From: DATGIQ01 sp035295665
GTDB taxonomy: Bacteria; Planctomycetota; Planctomycetia; Gemmatales; Gemmataceae
Length of the DNA stretch: 31,709 nt
Reading direction: 5' to 3'
Assembly (NCBI GenBank): GCA_035295665.1
Contig: DATGIQ010000511.1
Coordinates: 1 to 31,709 of the forward strand
Shown here: piece by piece, positions 1 through 7,359 of the stretch
How positions within the stretch are numbered: position 1 is the first letter of the stretch
Layout: every line of letters starts with the position of its first letter
Made by a program: the position numbers and the translations under genes
Notes under the pieces: model-generated
What the model was told of the DNA's origin: nothing
Database searches by the model: none
The model's input: the letters and a program-made list of their open reading frames with translations, nothing else

Positions 1-94
1 GGAGCTTGCGGAGTTGGTCCGAACGCGGCTTGCGGGTCGTTGCGCGTGCCAGGGCAGAACCTCCGGCAGGGATCGGGTTCCACCATTTTACCAA

Positions 95-132
95 ACATTA
101 GGTGACACATTCGGCCACACATTATGTGACAC
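95..132. repeat. Two 14-bp direct repeats with a 24-bp period
   Basis: ACATTAGGTGACAC (95-108) recurs as ACATTATGTGACAC (119-132) with one mismatch, 24 bp start to start. No convincing gene covers this stretch. The spacing of just over two helical turns would suit a pair of protein-binding sites, but the repeats could equally be the end of a decayed mobile element. No other signal was recognised in 1-450: the open frames there do not resemble any family known to me. Confidence 0.45.
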
Positions 133-451
133 CACGGTTAAGGAAGACGCGAACGCTTTCATGGGGTCGCTCCGCAGGTTATCGACAGGAGCCCGCTTGG
201 CCGCTGCTCTCGGCAGGCCAATCCCTGGCGGATGGCTTTCTCCGTCAGCCGCCGCGCTACAGCCCGTATCAGCCGGCTCCCCGCCCACGGTCCTGCTCGA
301 TCCGCGTTCGCTCCTGAGCTGCTGTTTGACCAGGCTGGATTTGCGACCTAGCTTTTCTAGCAGACGGTGAGAGGTGCTCACAGAAAGGGATGCCTGAACG
401 CCGGACGAATCCCCGATCTGTGGAATGAGACCAGAGAGGACGCTTCCTCCA

Positions 452-535
452 CGACAACGGCAAACCCGTCGTAAGGCGGGGACGCAAAGCCATGGGCCCG
501 TCGCAATCCCTCCTGGGTTTCGGCGGGTTGCCAGG
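452..535 (+). promoter_or_regulatory. Cyclic-di-GMP class I (GEMM-I) riboswitch aptamer
   Basis: The GEMM-I core is directly visible. GGCAAACC (459-466) forms P1 with GGTTGCC (526-532). A perfect 6-bp P2 hairpin (465-470 with 475-480) is capped by a GTAA (GNRA) tetraloop at 471-474. It is followed by the hallmark GACGCAAAGCC at 481-491 and a P3 arm over roughly 489-525. By hand alignment to the Vibrio Vc2 aptamer, the base corresponding to ligand-contacting G20 is G459, which fits c-di-GMP rather than cGAMP selectivity. The aptamer lies about 290 nt upstream of the start codon of the giant metalloprotease gene on the same strand, so that gene is the probable target. Family knowledge: GEMM-I elements commonly control surface, motility and extracellular proteins. 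Confidence 0.9.
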
Positions 536-619
536 TTACCGAATGGCTGGACGGCTTCCATAGATACTGTGGGACCCGAAGCCCTTTTTCGTGCGCGCAC
601 GGGTCCGTGTTTCGGTAAC
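535..619 (+). promoter_or_regulatory. Possible riboswitch expression platform / three-arm structured leader
   Basis: Immediately 3' of the aptamer, GTTACCGAA (535-543) is perfectly complementary to TTCGGTAAC (611-619). Inside this 9-bp closing stem are two further hairpins: CCATAG/CTGTGG around 559-573 and GGACCCG/CGGGTCC (572-578 with 600-606). The second is followed by GTGTTT, which would suit a weak intrinsic terminator. The two inner hairpins share bases 572-573, so they may be alternatives. The closing stem begins next to the P1 strand of the aptamer, so folding could compete with ligand-stabilised P1. The regulatory sign (on or off) cannot be told from sequence alone. Confidence 0.5.
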
Positions 620-682
620 GTGGTGATTCCGGAAGAGAGAACAGGACCCATGCTTCACTTCAATCGACCTTTCCACCCTGCT

Positions 683-697
683 GTCAGATCATCTGAC
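683..697. promoter_or_regulatory. 15-bp palindrome in the leader of the metalloprotease gene
   Basis: GTCAGAT-C-ATCTGAC is a perfect 7-bp inverted repeat around one central base, lying between the riboswitch region and the ribosome binding site of the gene starting at 822. It may be an operator or a small RNA hairpin; nothing in the sequence decides between these. Confidence 0.35.
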
Positions 698-821
698 CTG
701 TCTCTCCCGACGCCGACTCTGGCGTAAGGGTTCACCCGCCTTTTCCTCCCTTTCCCAATGGCCCGCGGAAGGTTCTTCCCATTCACCCTGGAAGACAGAC
801 TTCCCGCTCCGAGGAGCAGCT

Positions 822-3800
822 ATGAAGCTATCCGACATTCTAAACCGCTTGTTCGCAAAGACGACCCGCAGTCGTTCGCTCCGCCCAGCGCAACAACGAG
901 CCCGGTTGGAGGTGGAAGGCCTCGAATCACGCCTGGTGCCTTACTCGGTTTCCGGCAATGCCTGGCCCCACGCCGAATTAGTGACCCTCAGCTTCATGCC
1001 CGACGGCACCAACCTCGGCGGCGTGACCAGCAACCTCTTTCAGACGTTCAACCAAAAGTTCGGCTCGGCTTCGGCGTGGCAAACCACCATCCTGAAAGCC
1101 GCTCAGGTGTGGGCCCAGCAGACCAACCTCAATTTCAGCGTGGTCGCAGACAGCGGCGCCGATAGCGGCTCGGGCAACTACGAGCAAGGTGACCCGACGA
1201 TCGGGGATATCCGCATAGGTGGCTTTGCCTTCGGGAGTAGCACGTTGGCCATGGCCTACATGCCGCCCCCCGCGAACAACTACTCGCTGGCGGGAGACAT
1301 CTCCTTCAACACCGGACAGGCCTTCCATATCGGCACCACGTACGATCTGTTTACGGTGGCCCTGCATGAGTTCGGCCATGCCCTGGGGTTAGAGCATAGC
1401 AGCAGCGGCACGGCGGCGGCAATGTACCCTAGCTACACCAGCGCCAAACAGAGCCTCAATAGCGATGACATCGCCGGTATCCGCAATATCTACAGCAGCA
1501 ACCACGCGCGTTCAACGGACGCGTATGCCGGCGCGGCCACTCCTGACAGCAGTTTTGCGACGGCCGCCGACATCAGCGCACTGATAAATCCCACAACCCT
1601 AACGGAACAGCTGCCCAACCTCGACATCACGACGACGAATACCCAGGAATACTTTGCCGTAACCGCGCCAGCCGCGACCAGTGGAACGCTGACGGTGAAT
1701 GTGCAGAGTCAGGGGCTTAGCCTGCTGTCCCCGAACCTGACCGTTTATGCTGCTGATCAGCAGACGGTTCTGGGTTCGGCCAGTGGCTTGGGGCACTACG
1801 GCACAACACTCACCGTGACGCTGAACCAGGTGACGGCCGGCCAGCGGTTCTACCTCAAGGTGCAAGGGGCCGACAGCAGTGCGTTCAGTACCGGCCGCTA
1901 TGCCTTGACCGCCAACTTCAGCAGCAGTCCCTCGCCGGCGGTGACGCCACCTAACACCCAGACCCTGGACGGCTTCCCGGTGAACGGGAGCGGCGGTGCC
2001 GCCGACACCAATGCCCAGGGCGACACGTACCTCGACAGCGTGCCGGCCATCACTGGGATCACGCCCGATACCGGCCTCAGTAGCAACGACGGCGTCACGA
2101 GCGCCCAAAACATCAAGCTGGTTGGGTCGGCGCCTGAGCATGACACCGTCACAGTTTACCTTGTGTCGAGTAATGGCAAGAATACACCAATTGGCACGGC
2201 GACCATGGGCGGTGGCAATAACTGGACTTTCGATTACACCGGAACCACCCTGTCGGCAGGAACGTACCAGTTCACCGCGACGTCCACGGACAGTTTCGGC
2301 AACATCAGCGGATACGCCACTCCATTCACGGTGGTAATCGACACGACAGCACCGCAAAAACCCAACCTCATGGGGATCAGCCCGGACACAGGTTTCAGCG
2401 CGACGGATGGAATCACGCAGGTCAATACGCCAACGCTGCAAGGGACCGCACCAGCCAATAGCCTGGTGCAGATTTACCAGAATGGCAACACGGCGGTGTT
2501 TGGTAGCGTCATGGCAGACAGCAACGGGAACTGGAGCTACCAGAGCCAGGGCCTCGGGGATGGCACGTACAGCTTCACGGCCACAGCCACAAACCTGGCC
2601 GGGAACGTCAGCAATCTCTGTTCAGCCCTTCCCGTGACGATCGATACGCATGCGCCGAACGCGCCGGTCATCACCGGCATCAGCCCCGACAGCGGCACTG
2701 CGGGCGACGGCGTTACGAATGATCCGACCATTCACTTGCTGGGCACCGCCGCCCCGCTCAATCAGGTGCAGGTGTTCAACGGCGGCGTCTCCATTGGTAC
2801 CGCGATGTCTGATGGCAGTGGCAATTGGCAGTTCGACTACAGCCACACGACGCTGGCCAACGGAACGTATTCCTTCACCGCTCTTGGGACTGATAGAGCG
2901 GGCAACAGTAGCAATTTATCCCATGTCTACACCGTGGTCATCGACCTGACGCGGCTACCAGTGCCCGTCGTCAGCGGCATCAAGTACGACAGCGGTGTCA
3001 GCGGCTCGGACTGCATTACCAACGTTCCGTACCAGGTCTTCAACGGCACGAGCATCCCCAATGGTACGGTGCAGGTGTTCCTCGACGGTAAATCCATCGG
3101 CACCATCGCGACCGACGGCAGTGGCAACTGGTCCTTCGACTACTCCAAGACGGCCATCAGCGAAGGCACGCACACCGTCACCGCGCAAGTCACCGATTTC
3201 GTCGGCAACGTCAGCGCCATGTCGGCACCCATGACTCTGATCATCGATCTAACTGCACCGATCAAGCCGATCATCACGAGCTGGGGTCCAGACAGCGGGA
3301 TGAGTGCCACGGACGGCATCACCAATGTCAACACGCCGACCTTCTACGGCACGACCGAGGCCTACGGCACGGTCACGGTGTTGGATAACGGCCACGCTCT
3401 GGGTACCACAACTGCAAACGCCACTGGCGCCTGGCAGTTCACCTGCCCCACGCTGGGCGACGGCGTGCATCCCATGACGGCCACTGCCACCGATCTGGCC
3501 GGCAACATGGGACAGGCCTCCCAGGCTATCAACATCACCATCATTACCAAGATTGGCAATGTGCATGTGACCGGGATCACCCCCGACACCGGCGCGCACA
3601 ACAACGACGGAATCACCAACGCGAGGAACATCAAAATCCTGGGGCAATCGGACCCTGGTGACACGGTGCAGGTTTTCCGGGGTGGTGCTTCCATCGGGAC
3701 GACGGTTGCCAACTCCCAGGGGAACTGGATCTTCGACTATACGGGCACGACCCTGGCCGACGGGATCTACAACTTCACCGCTTCCGCTTCCGACGTGGCT

Positions 3801-4427
3801 GGCAATGTCAGCCAGCTGTCGCAGATGCTGTCCGTGACGATCGACACCGTGGCCCCGAACGCGCCGGTGATTGCAGGTGTCATCGAGAGCACCGATGCGT
3901 CAGGTAACCAGATACTCTCCAGTAGCGGTATCGCCGAGGCGCAAAGCACCGTGACTGTATACTGCAATGGGTCCGTGATCGGCTCGACCAATGCGGATGG
4001 CCAAGGCAAGTGGCACTACGATTATAAGAGCACGAAGTTCGCCAATGGCAAGTATCTGTTCGCAGCCACGGCCACGGACCTGGCCGGAAATGTTGGCGCC
4101 CAGTCCTTGTTCAATCTCCTCCTCGGAAACGGGATGCAGAATCTGTCCGTTCCCAAGCTCACGGTGGCCAGCGTTCTTGGCGTCGCCGGCAACGGCAACC
4201 CGATCGCCATCGCCACGCCAACATTTACCGGCAACGCCAAGGCCGGGACCCAGGTGACGGTGGTCGATGGCAACATGGTCCTCGGCACAACCGTGGCGGA
4301 CGCCTCTGGGCATTGGACGTTCACGAGTCCCAGACTGGCAACGGGGAACCATAGCGTCTCGGTGTTCGCGACGGACTCGCTGGGGAACCAGGGGCTTCTA
4401 TCCAACCCCTTAGCGTTCCAAATTTGA
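822..4427 (+). CDS. Giant exported matrixin-type metalloprotease with PPC-like region and eight Ig-like repeats
   Basis: This 1201-residue protein starts at ATG 822 behind GAGGAGC. A basic N-terminus leads to LESRLVP (residues 34-40), a motif found near the start of large planctomycete surface proteins. Residues about 41-230 form a matrixin-like (M10/metzincin) domain: HEFGHALGLEH at 182-192 supplies the three zinc histidines and catalytic Glu183, and Met201 (AAMYPSY) is a good Met-turn. Residues about 235-370 resemble a pre-peptidase C-terminal (PPC) beta domain. From about 407 to the end there are eight Ig-like repeats of roughly 100 residues. Most begin with a GI[ST]PD[ST]G-like strand and a DGIT-like strand, and end with G.Y.FTA.ATD.AGN. 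They resemble bacterial Ig-like domains of adhesins; the last two are more diverged. The likely location is the cell surface or outside the cell, with a role in adhesion or matrix processing. The riboswitch upstream suggests c-di-GMP control. No sorting signal was recognised at the C-terminus. Confidence 0.88.
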   Translation: MKLSDILNRLFAKTTRSRSLRPAQQRARLEVEGLESRLVPYSVSGNAWPHAELVTLSFMPDGTNLGGVTSNLFQTFNQKFGSASAWQTTILKAAQVWAQQTNLNFSVVADSGADSGSGNYEQGDPTIGDIRIGGFAFGSSTLAMAYMPPPANNYSLAGDISFNTGQAFHIGTTYDLFTVALHEFGHALGLEHSSSGTAAAMYPSYTSAKQSLNSDDIAGIRNIYSSNHARSTDAYAGAATPDSSFATAADISALINPTTLTEQLPNLDITTTNTQEYFAVTAPAATSGTLTVNVQSQGLSLLSPNLTVYAADQQTVLGSASGLGHYGTTLTVTLNQVTAGQRFYLKVQGADSSAFSTGRYALTANFSSSPSPAVTPPNTQTLDGFPVNGSGGAADTNAQGDTYLDSVPAITGITPDTGLSSNDGVTSAQNIKLVGSAPEHDTVTVYLVSSNGKNTPIGTATMGGGNNWTFDYTGTTLSAGTYQFTATSTDSFGNISGYATPFTVVIDTTAPQKPNLMGISPDTGFSATDGITQVNTPTLQGTAPANSLVQIYQNGNTAVFGSVMADSNGNWSYQSQGLGDGTYSFTATATNLAGNVSNLCSALPVTIDTHAPNAPVITGISPDSGTAGDGVTNDPTIHLLGTAAPLNQVQVFNGGVSIGTAMSDGSGNWQFDYSHTTLANGTYSFTALGTDRAGNSSNLSHVYTVVIDLTRLPVPVVSGIKYDSGVSGSDCITNVPYQVFNGTSIPNGTVQVFLDGKSIGTIATDGSGNWSFDYSKTAISEGTHTVTAQVTDFVGNVSAMSAPMTLIIDLTAPIKPIITSWGPDSGMSATDGITNVNTPTFYGTTEAYGTVTVLDNGHALGTTTANATGAWQFTCPTLGDGVHPMTATATDLAGNMGQASQAINITIITKIGNVHVTGITPDTGAHNNDGITNARNIKILGQSDPGDTVQVFRGGASIGTTVANSQGNWIFDYTGTTLADGIYNFTASASDVAGNVSQLSQMLSVTIDTVAPNAPVIAGVIESTDASGNQILSSSGIAEAQSTVTVYCNGSVIGSTNADGQGKWHYDYKSTKFANGKYLFAATATDLAGNVGAQSLFNLLLGNGMQNLSVPKLTVASVLGVAGNGNPIAIATPTFTGNAKAGTQVTVVDGNMVLGTTVADASGHWTFTSPRLATGNHSVSVFATDSLGNQGLLSNPLAFQI

Positions 4428-4501
4428 TGCTGAGAAATCACACAGGCTGATCGTCCACGTTCAGCGGGGCGACGCGGCGAGGCCACCGTGACGGTCAGGA
4501 G

Positions 4502-4855
4502 GAGAAACGGGGGGCGCTGGGCTACGCGGCCGAGCCCGTCGTCGCCTTGGACGGGCTGGAAGCCTCGGGGCTGGTGGGCCGCTCCCAGGTCTCGCAAGGG
4601 GCCCGACTGTACCATTTCATCGCGCCGCCCGAACCGCTGCGCCTCGATGCCTTTGAACGGCTCCGGGTCCTGACCGCCGGCCGCGCCGGTCGGCTCCGCC
4701 TGGCGAAGCAACTGCGGCGGAGCGAGCAGTTCCCTTCGGCGGGGCCGGAAGCGACCTGGCGCTTCCCCGCGAAGGCCCAGCACATCGTCCGGGCGAACAA
4801 GCAACGGCCGCGACACCGCGGCCAAGGGCGTGGAGCATGGCGGAAGGCAATCTAA
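4502..4855 (+). pseudogene. Winged-helix-like protein fragment
   Basis: The frame through 4502-4855 reads like a real protein for its first 80 or so residues (for example VVALDGLEASGLVGRS, QGARLYHF and LTAGRAGRLRLAKQLRR), with the flavour of a winged-helix regulator. There is no good start codon: only TTG 4547 is available and has no clear ribosome binding site. The last 30 or so residues are unlike a folded protein. It stands next to a KaiC fragment and a transposase remnant, so it is best read as a truncated gene. The family is not identified. Confidence 0.35.
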
Positions 4856-4986
4856 TCCCGACGGACATCACCGCGCACAACGAACCGGCGATCATCGTCA
4901 GCTTCGAGGCGGCGCCGCAGAAGCTCATCCGCGACGCCGCCGGCTTCGGCTGGAACCTGGAGGCGTTGCAGCAGGACAACTTGTAG
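4837..4986 (+). pseudogene. Fragment of a KaiC/RAD55-type ATPase
   Basis: Forty-nine codons from ATG 4837 to TAG 4984 include NEPAIIVSFEAAPQKLIRDA followed by AGFGWNLEALQQDNL. This matches the stretch of KaiC-family ATPase domains just after Walker A, normally of the form GEPA-(V/I)-(F/Y)-VSFEE-xP-xQLIR-NA-xxFGWDLE. The P-loop that should precede it and the rest of the ATPase that should follow are missing, so no function can be retained. The text joins the decayed transposase exactly where the similarity ends. An intact KaiC is normally 450-580 residues long. Confidence 0.7.
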
Positions 4987-5292
4987 GCGCGGAGCAGAAA
5001 GCGGTTCCGTTTCTGCACGAGGTGCTGGGCCAACTTGTTGGCCCACCCCCAACGCTGCTCCAACTCGGTGCTGCGCGGACATTCCACGCGCGAGCCATCG
5101 CAGCCAATTCCAAGGAACCCCTGGTCAAACCAGCGGATGGCCGACCGCGACGCCAACACCTTACGCACGCCGCTGGCTGTGCCGTTGCTGGTGGACTTGC
5201 TTCCCTACGCTCGGTGTGAGAAACTCGCGTAAGCAGTCCATAAAACCGCACGCGTGCCGACGGAAGCGCCGAGGCGTTGTCTTGGTCTTCAT
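4987..5292 (-). pseudogene. Degenerate IS4-family-like transposase remnant
   Basis: On the minus strand, ATG 5292 opens a frame reading CLREFLTPSV up to an in-frame stop. A second frame then continues with WFDQGFLGIGCDGSRVECPR and TELEQRWGWANKLAQHLVQ. The GCDGSRVECPR motif is the region around the first catalytic Asp of IS4-type DDE transposases common in planctomycetes. The N-terminal half between the two pieces is largely deleted and the C-terminal catalytic part is absent, so the element is dead. It abuts the KaiC fragment, suggesting insertion or recombination broke that gene. Confidence 0.65.
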
Positions 5293-5440
5293 GAGTCGTT
5301 CTTCCCTCTGGATGTGTGACTCCGCCCCGCATGGCGAGGAACGGCTCGTTCAGCTGCGCCAGTTTGCGGCTGAGGCCCGGCAACTGAAGCAAGAAATCGC
5401 CGAAAACCATGACGAAGAAAACCTGATACCCAAAAAATAA
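5291..5440 (+). CDS. Small hypothetical protein, possibly a gene remnant
   Basis: ATG 5291 opens 49 codons ending at TAA 5438. The product is hydrophilic, with a short helical, coiled-coil-like stretch (LRQFAAEARQLKQEIAE). No clear ribosome binding site precedes the ATG. It could be the C-terminal tail of a gene broken by the adjacent transposase remnant rather than a gene in its own right. No family was recognised. Confidence 0.25.
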   Translation: MSRSSLWMCDSAPHGEERLVQLRQFAAEARQLKQEIAENHDEENLIPKK

Positions 5441-5535
5441 AGAATCCGTTACTGGCGTTGGCCGCTACCCCTGCTCGACCTCGCCGCCAGGCAACTGATC
5501 ATCCCGCTTGGGCCGTAAGTCAGAGAGGCCAGTTT

Positions 5536-7359
5536 GTGGAACCCGACGACAAAACTAGGCACCACCGCTCAGTACGCCGACTCGTTTGCCTTCTCGGTTT
5601 GATCGGCGCGCTCGCCGGTCCGGGATCAGGTTGCCACAAGCCGGCGCCTCTGATCCCGACCACACCGGCGATGAATCCGCCCTGGTTTGTCGACATTACC
5701 GAAGCGAGTGGATTGAATTTTGTACATGAGGCGGGCCCAGTCGGGCGTTATTTTATGCCTCGAGCTATCGGTTCGGGAGCGGCTCTTTTCGATTTCGATA
5801 ATGATGGCCGACTGGATATTTACCTTCTGCAAAATGGCGGACCGAATTCGAAATCGACCAACCGCCTGTTCCGGCAAGGGGCCGACGGCAAGTTCACGGA
5901 TGTGAGCAAAGGTTCGGGGCTGGACATCAGCGGCTACGGCATGGGGGTGGCCGTCGGCGACGTCAACAATGATGGTTGGACGGACGTGTTGGTCACCGAG
6001 TACGGCCGCATCCGGCTCTTCTTGAATAACGGCAACGGCACGTTCTCCGACGTCACCAAGGACGCGGGTCTGGATAATCTGCTTTGGGCAACGTCGGCGT
6101 GCTTCGTGGATTATGATCGCGATGGCTGGCTCGACCTGGTAGTCGTCAACTACGTCGATTACGACCCGGCACGCCCGTGCGCCAGTGCAGGAGGACAGCC
6201 CGATTTCTGTCCTCCAAAACAGTTTGAAGGCAGCGTCACCAAGCTGTATCACAACCTGGGAGTCGGGAACGGAGCACACGGCGCAGAGCGCGGAGCATCA
6301 AGCGGAATGCGCGCTGCGCTGCGCGCTCCACGTTTCGAAGATGTGACGCTGAAATCGGGCCTGGGTCGTATACCGGGTCCGGGGCTCGGGGTTGTCTGTG
6401 CCGACTTTAACGGCGACCGCTGGCCTGATCTCTTCATTGCCAACGATGGCCAGCCCAACCGGCTCTGGATCAACCAGCACGATGGCACGTTCACCGAAGA
6501 GGCGGTCGTTCGCGGCCTGGCTTATAACGCCCTCGGCCAAGCAGAGGCAGGGATGGGCGTGGCCTTGGGGGACGTTGACGGTGACGGGGCCTTCGACGTG
6601 TTTGTGACCCACTTGACGGAAGAGACCAACACATTGTGGCGGCAAGGGCCGCTGGGGATCTTCCACGATCGGACCGCCGCCGCCGGACTCGTAAATGGCC
6701 GGCTGCGTGGGACCGGTTTCGGCGTCGTGCTGGCCGACTTTAATCACGATGGCGCGCTCGATCTCGCGGTTGCGAATGGCCGCGTCAGCCGCAACCGGGC
6801 TCTGGAGCAAATGCCCCCGGGCACCTTTTGGGATCGATATAGGGAACGTAGCCAGTTGTTCGTCAACGATGGCGCCGGGCGCTTTCGCGACATTTCGTCG
6901 GACAATGTGCCTTTCTGCGGGAGGCCCGCGGTCGCCCGTGGACTGGCCTGTGGCGATATTAACGGCGATGGCGCATTGGACCTGTTGGTGACCAATGTCG
7001 CGGGGGCGGCGCGGCTGTACCAAAACGTTGCGCCCCAGCGAGGCCATTGGCTGTTGATCCGCGCGCTTGACCCGGTGCTCAAACGGGACGCCTACGGGGC
7101 TTTGATCACAGTCCAGACCGGCAACCGTCGTTTGCTGCGCTGTGTCAACCCGGGCTACAGTTATCTGTGCAGCAACGACCCGCGCGCGCATTTCGGTCTA
7201 GGATCGTCTCAGCACGTCGACGCTGTCGAGGTCGTCTGGCCGGACGGCACCGAAGAATCCTTTGCCGGATGCGCTGCGAATCAGATCTTGGTGCTGCGCA
7301 AGGGACAAGGCACAAGGTCAAAACGAACGGGTGGCTCCGCGCACGCCGTGCCGGAATAA
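5536..7359 (+). CDS. CRTAC1-family lipoprotein with FG-GAP repeats and C-terminal ASPIC/UnbV domain
   Basis: GTG 5536 is preferred because AGAGAGG (5522-5528) lies 7 bp upstream. The frame is open back to TTG 5458, but the extra residues look unlike a signal sequence. The 607-residue product begins with a signal peptide ending in a lipobox-like LAGPGSGC, so it is probably lipid-anchored in the envelope. At least seven calcium-binding FG-GAP/VCBS loops are visible (DFDNDG, DVNNDG, DYDRDG, DFNGDR, DVDGDG, DFNHDG, DINGDG), forming a beta-propeller. The ASPIC/UnbV domain follows (GHWLLIRALDP, NPGYSYLCSNDPRAHFGLG, VEVVWPDGTEE). The stop overlaps the start of the next gene (TPR protein), so the two are probably cotranslated. 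Function is unknown; the fold suggests binding of ligands or proteins. A 24-residue Ala/Gly/Arg-rich insertion (nucleotides 6262-6333) interrupts one propeller blade. Confidence 0.9.
   Translation: MEPDDKTRHHRSVRRLVCLLGLIGALAGPGSGCHKPAPLIPTTPAMNPPWFVDITEASGLNFVHEAGPVGRYFMPRAIGSGAALFDFDNDGRLDIYLLQNGGPNSKSTNRLFRQGADGKFTDVSKGSGLDISGYGMGVAVGDVNNDGWTDVLVTEYGRIRLFLNNGNGTFSDVTKDAGLDNLLWATSACFVDYDRDGWLDLVVVNYVDYDPARPCASAGGQPDFCPPKQFEGSVTKLYHNLGVGNGAHGAERGASSGMRAALRAPRFEDVTLKSGLGRIPGPGLGVVCADFNGDRWPDLFIANDGQPNRLWINQHDGTFTEEAVVRGLAYNALGQAEAGMGVALGDVDGDGAFDVFVTHLTEETNTLWRQGPLGIFHDRTAAAGLVNGRLRGTGFGVVLADFNHDGALDLAVANGRVSRNRALEQMPPGTFWDRYRERSQLFVNDGAGRFRDISSDNVPFCGRPAVARGLACGDINGDGALDLLVTNVAGAARLYQNVAPQRGHWLLIRALDPVLKRDAYGALITVQTGNRRLLRCVNPGYSYLCSNDPRAHFGLGSSQHVDAVEVVWPDGTEESFAGCAANQILVLRKGQGTRSKRTGGSAHAVPE

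Noticed and set aside
88..651. Long minus-strand open frame of 187 codons across the riboswitch
   Set aside because: It runs antisense through the well-defined aptamer, has no family likeness, and looks like a GC-rich chance frame.
1599..2441. Long minus-strand frame of 280 codons inside the metalloprotease gene
   Set aside because: It is antisense to the conserved Ig-like repeats, has Arg/Gly/Val-rich shadow composition and no start signal.
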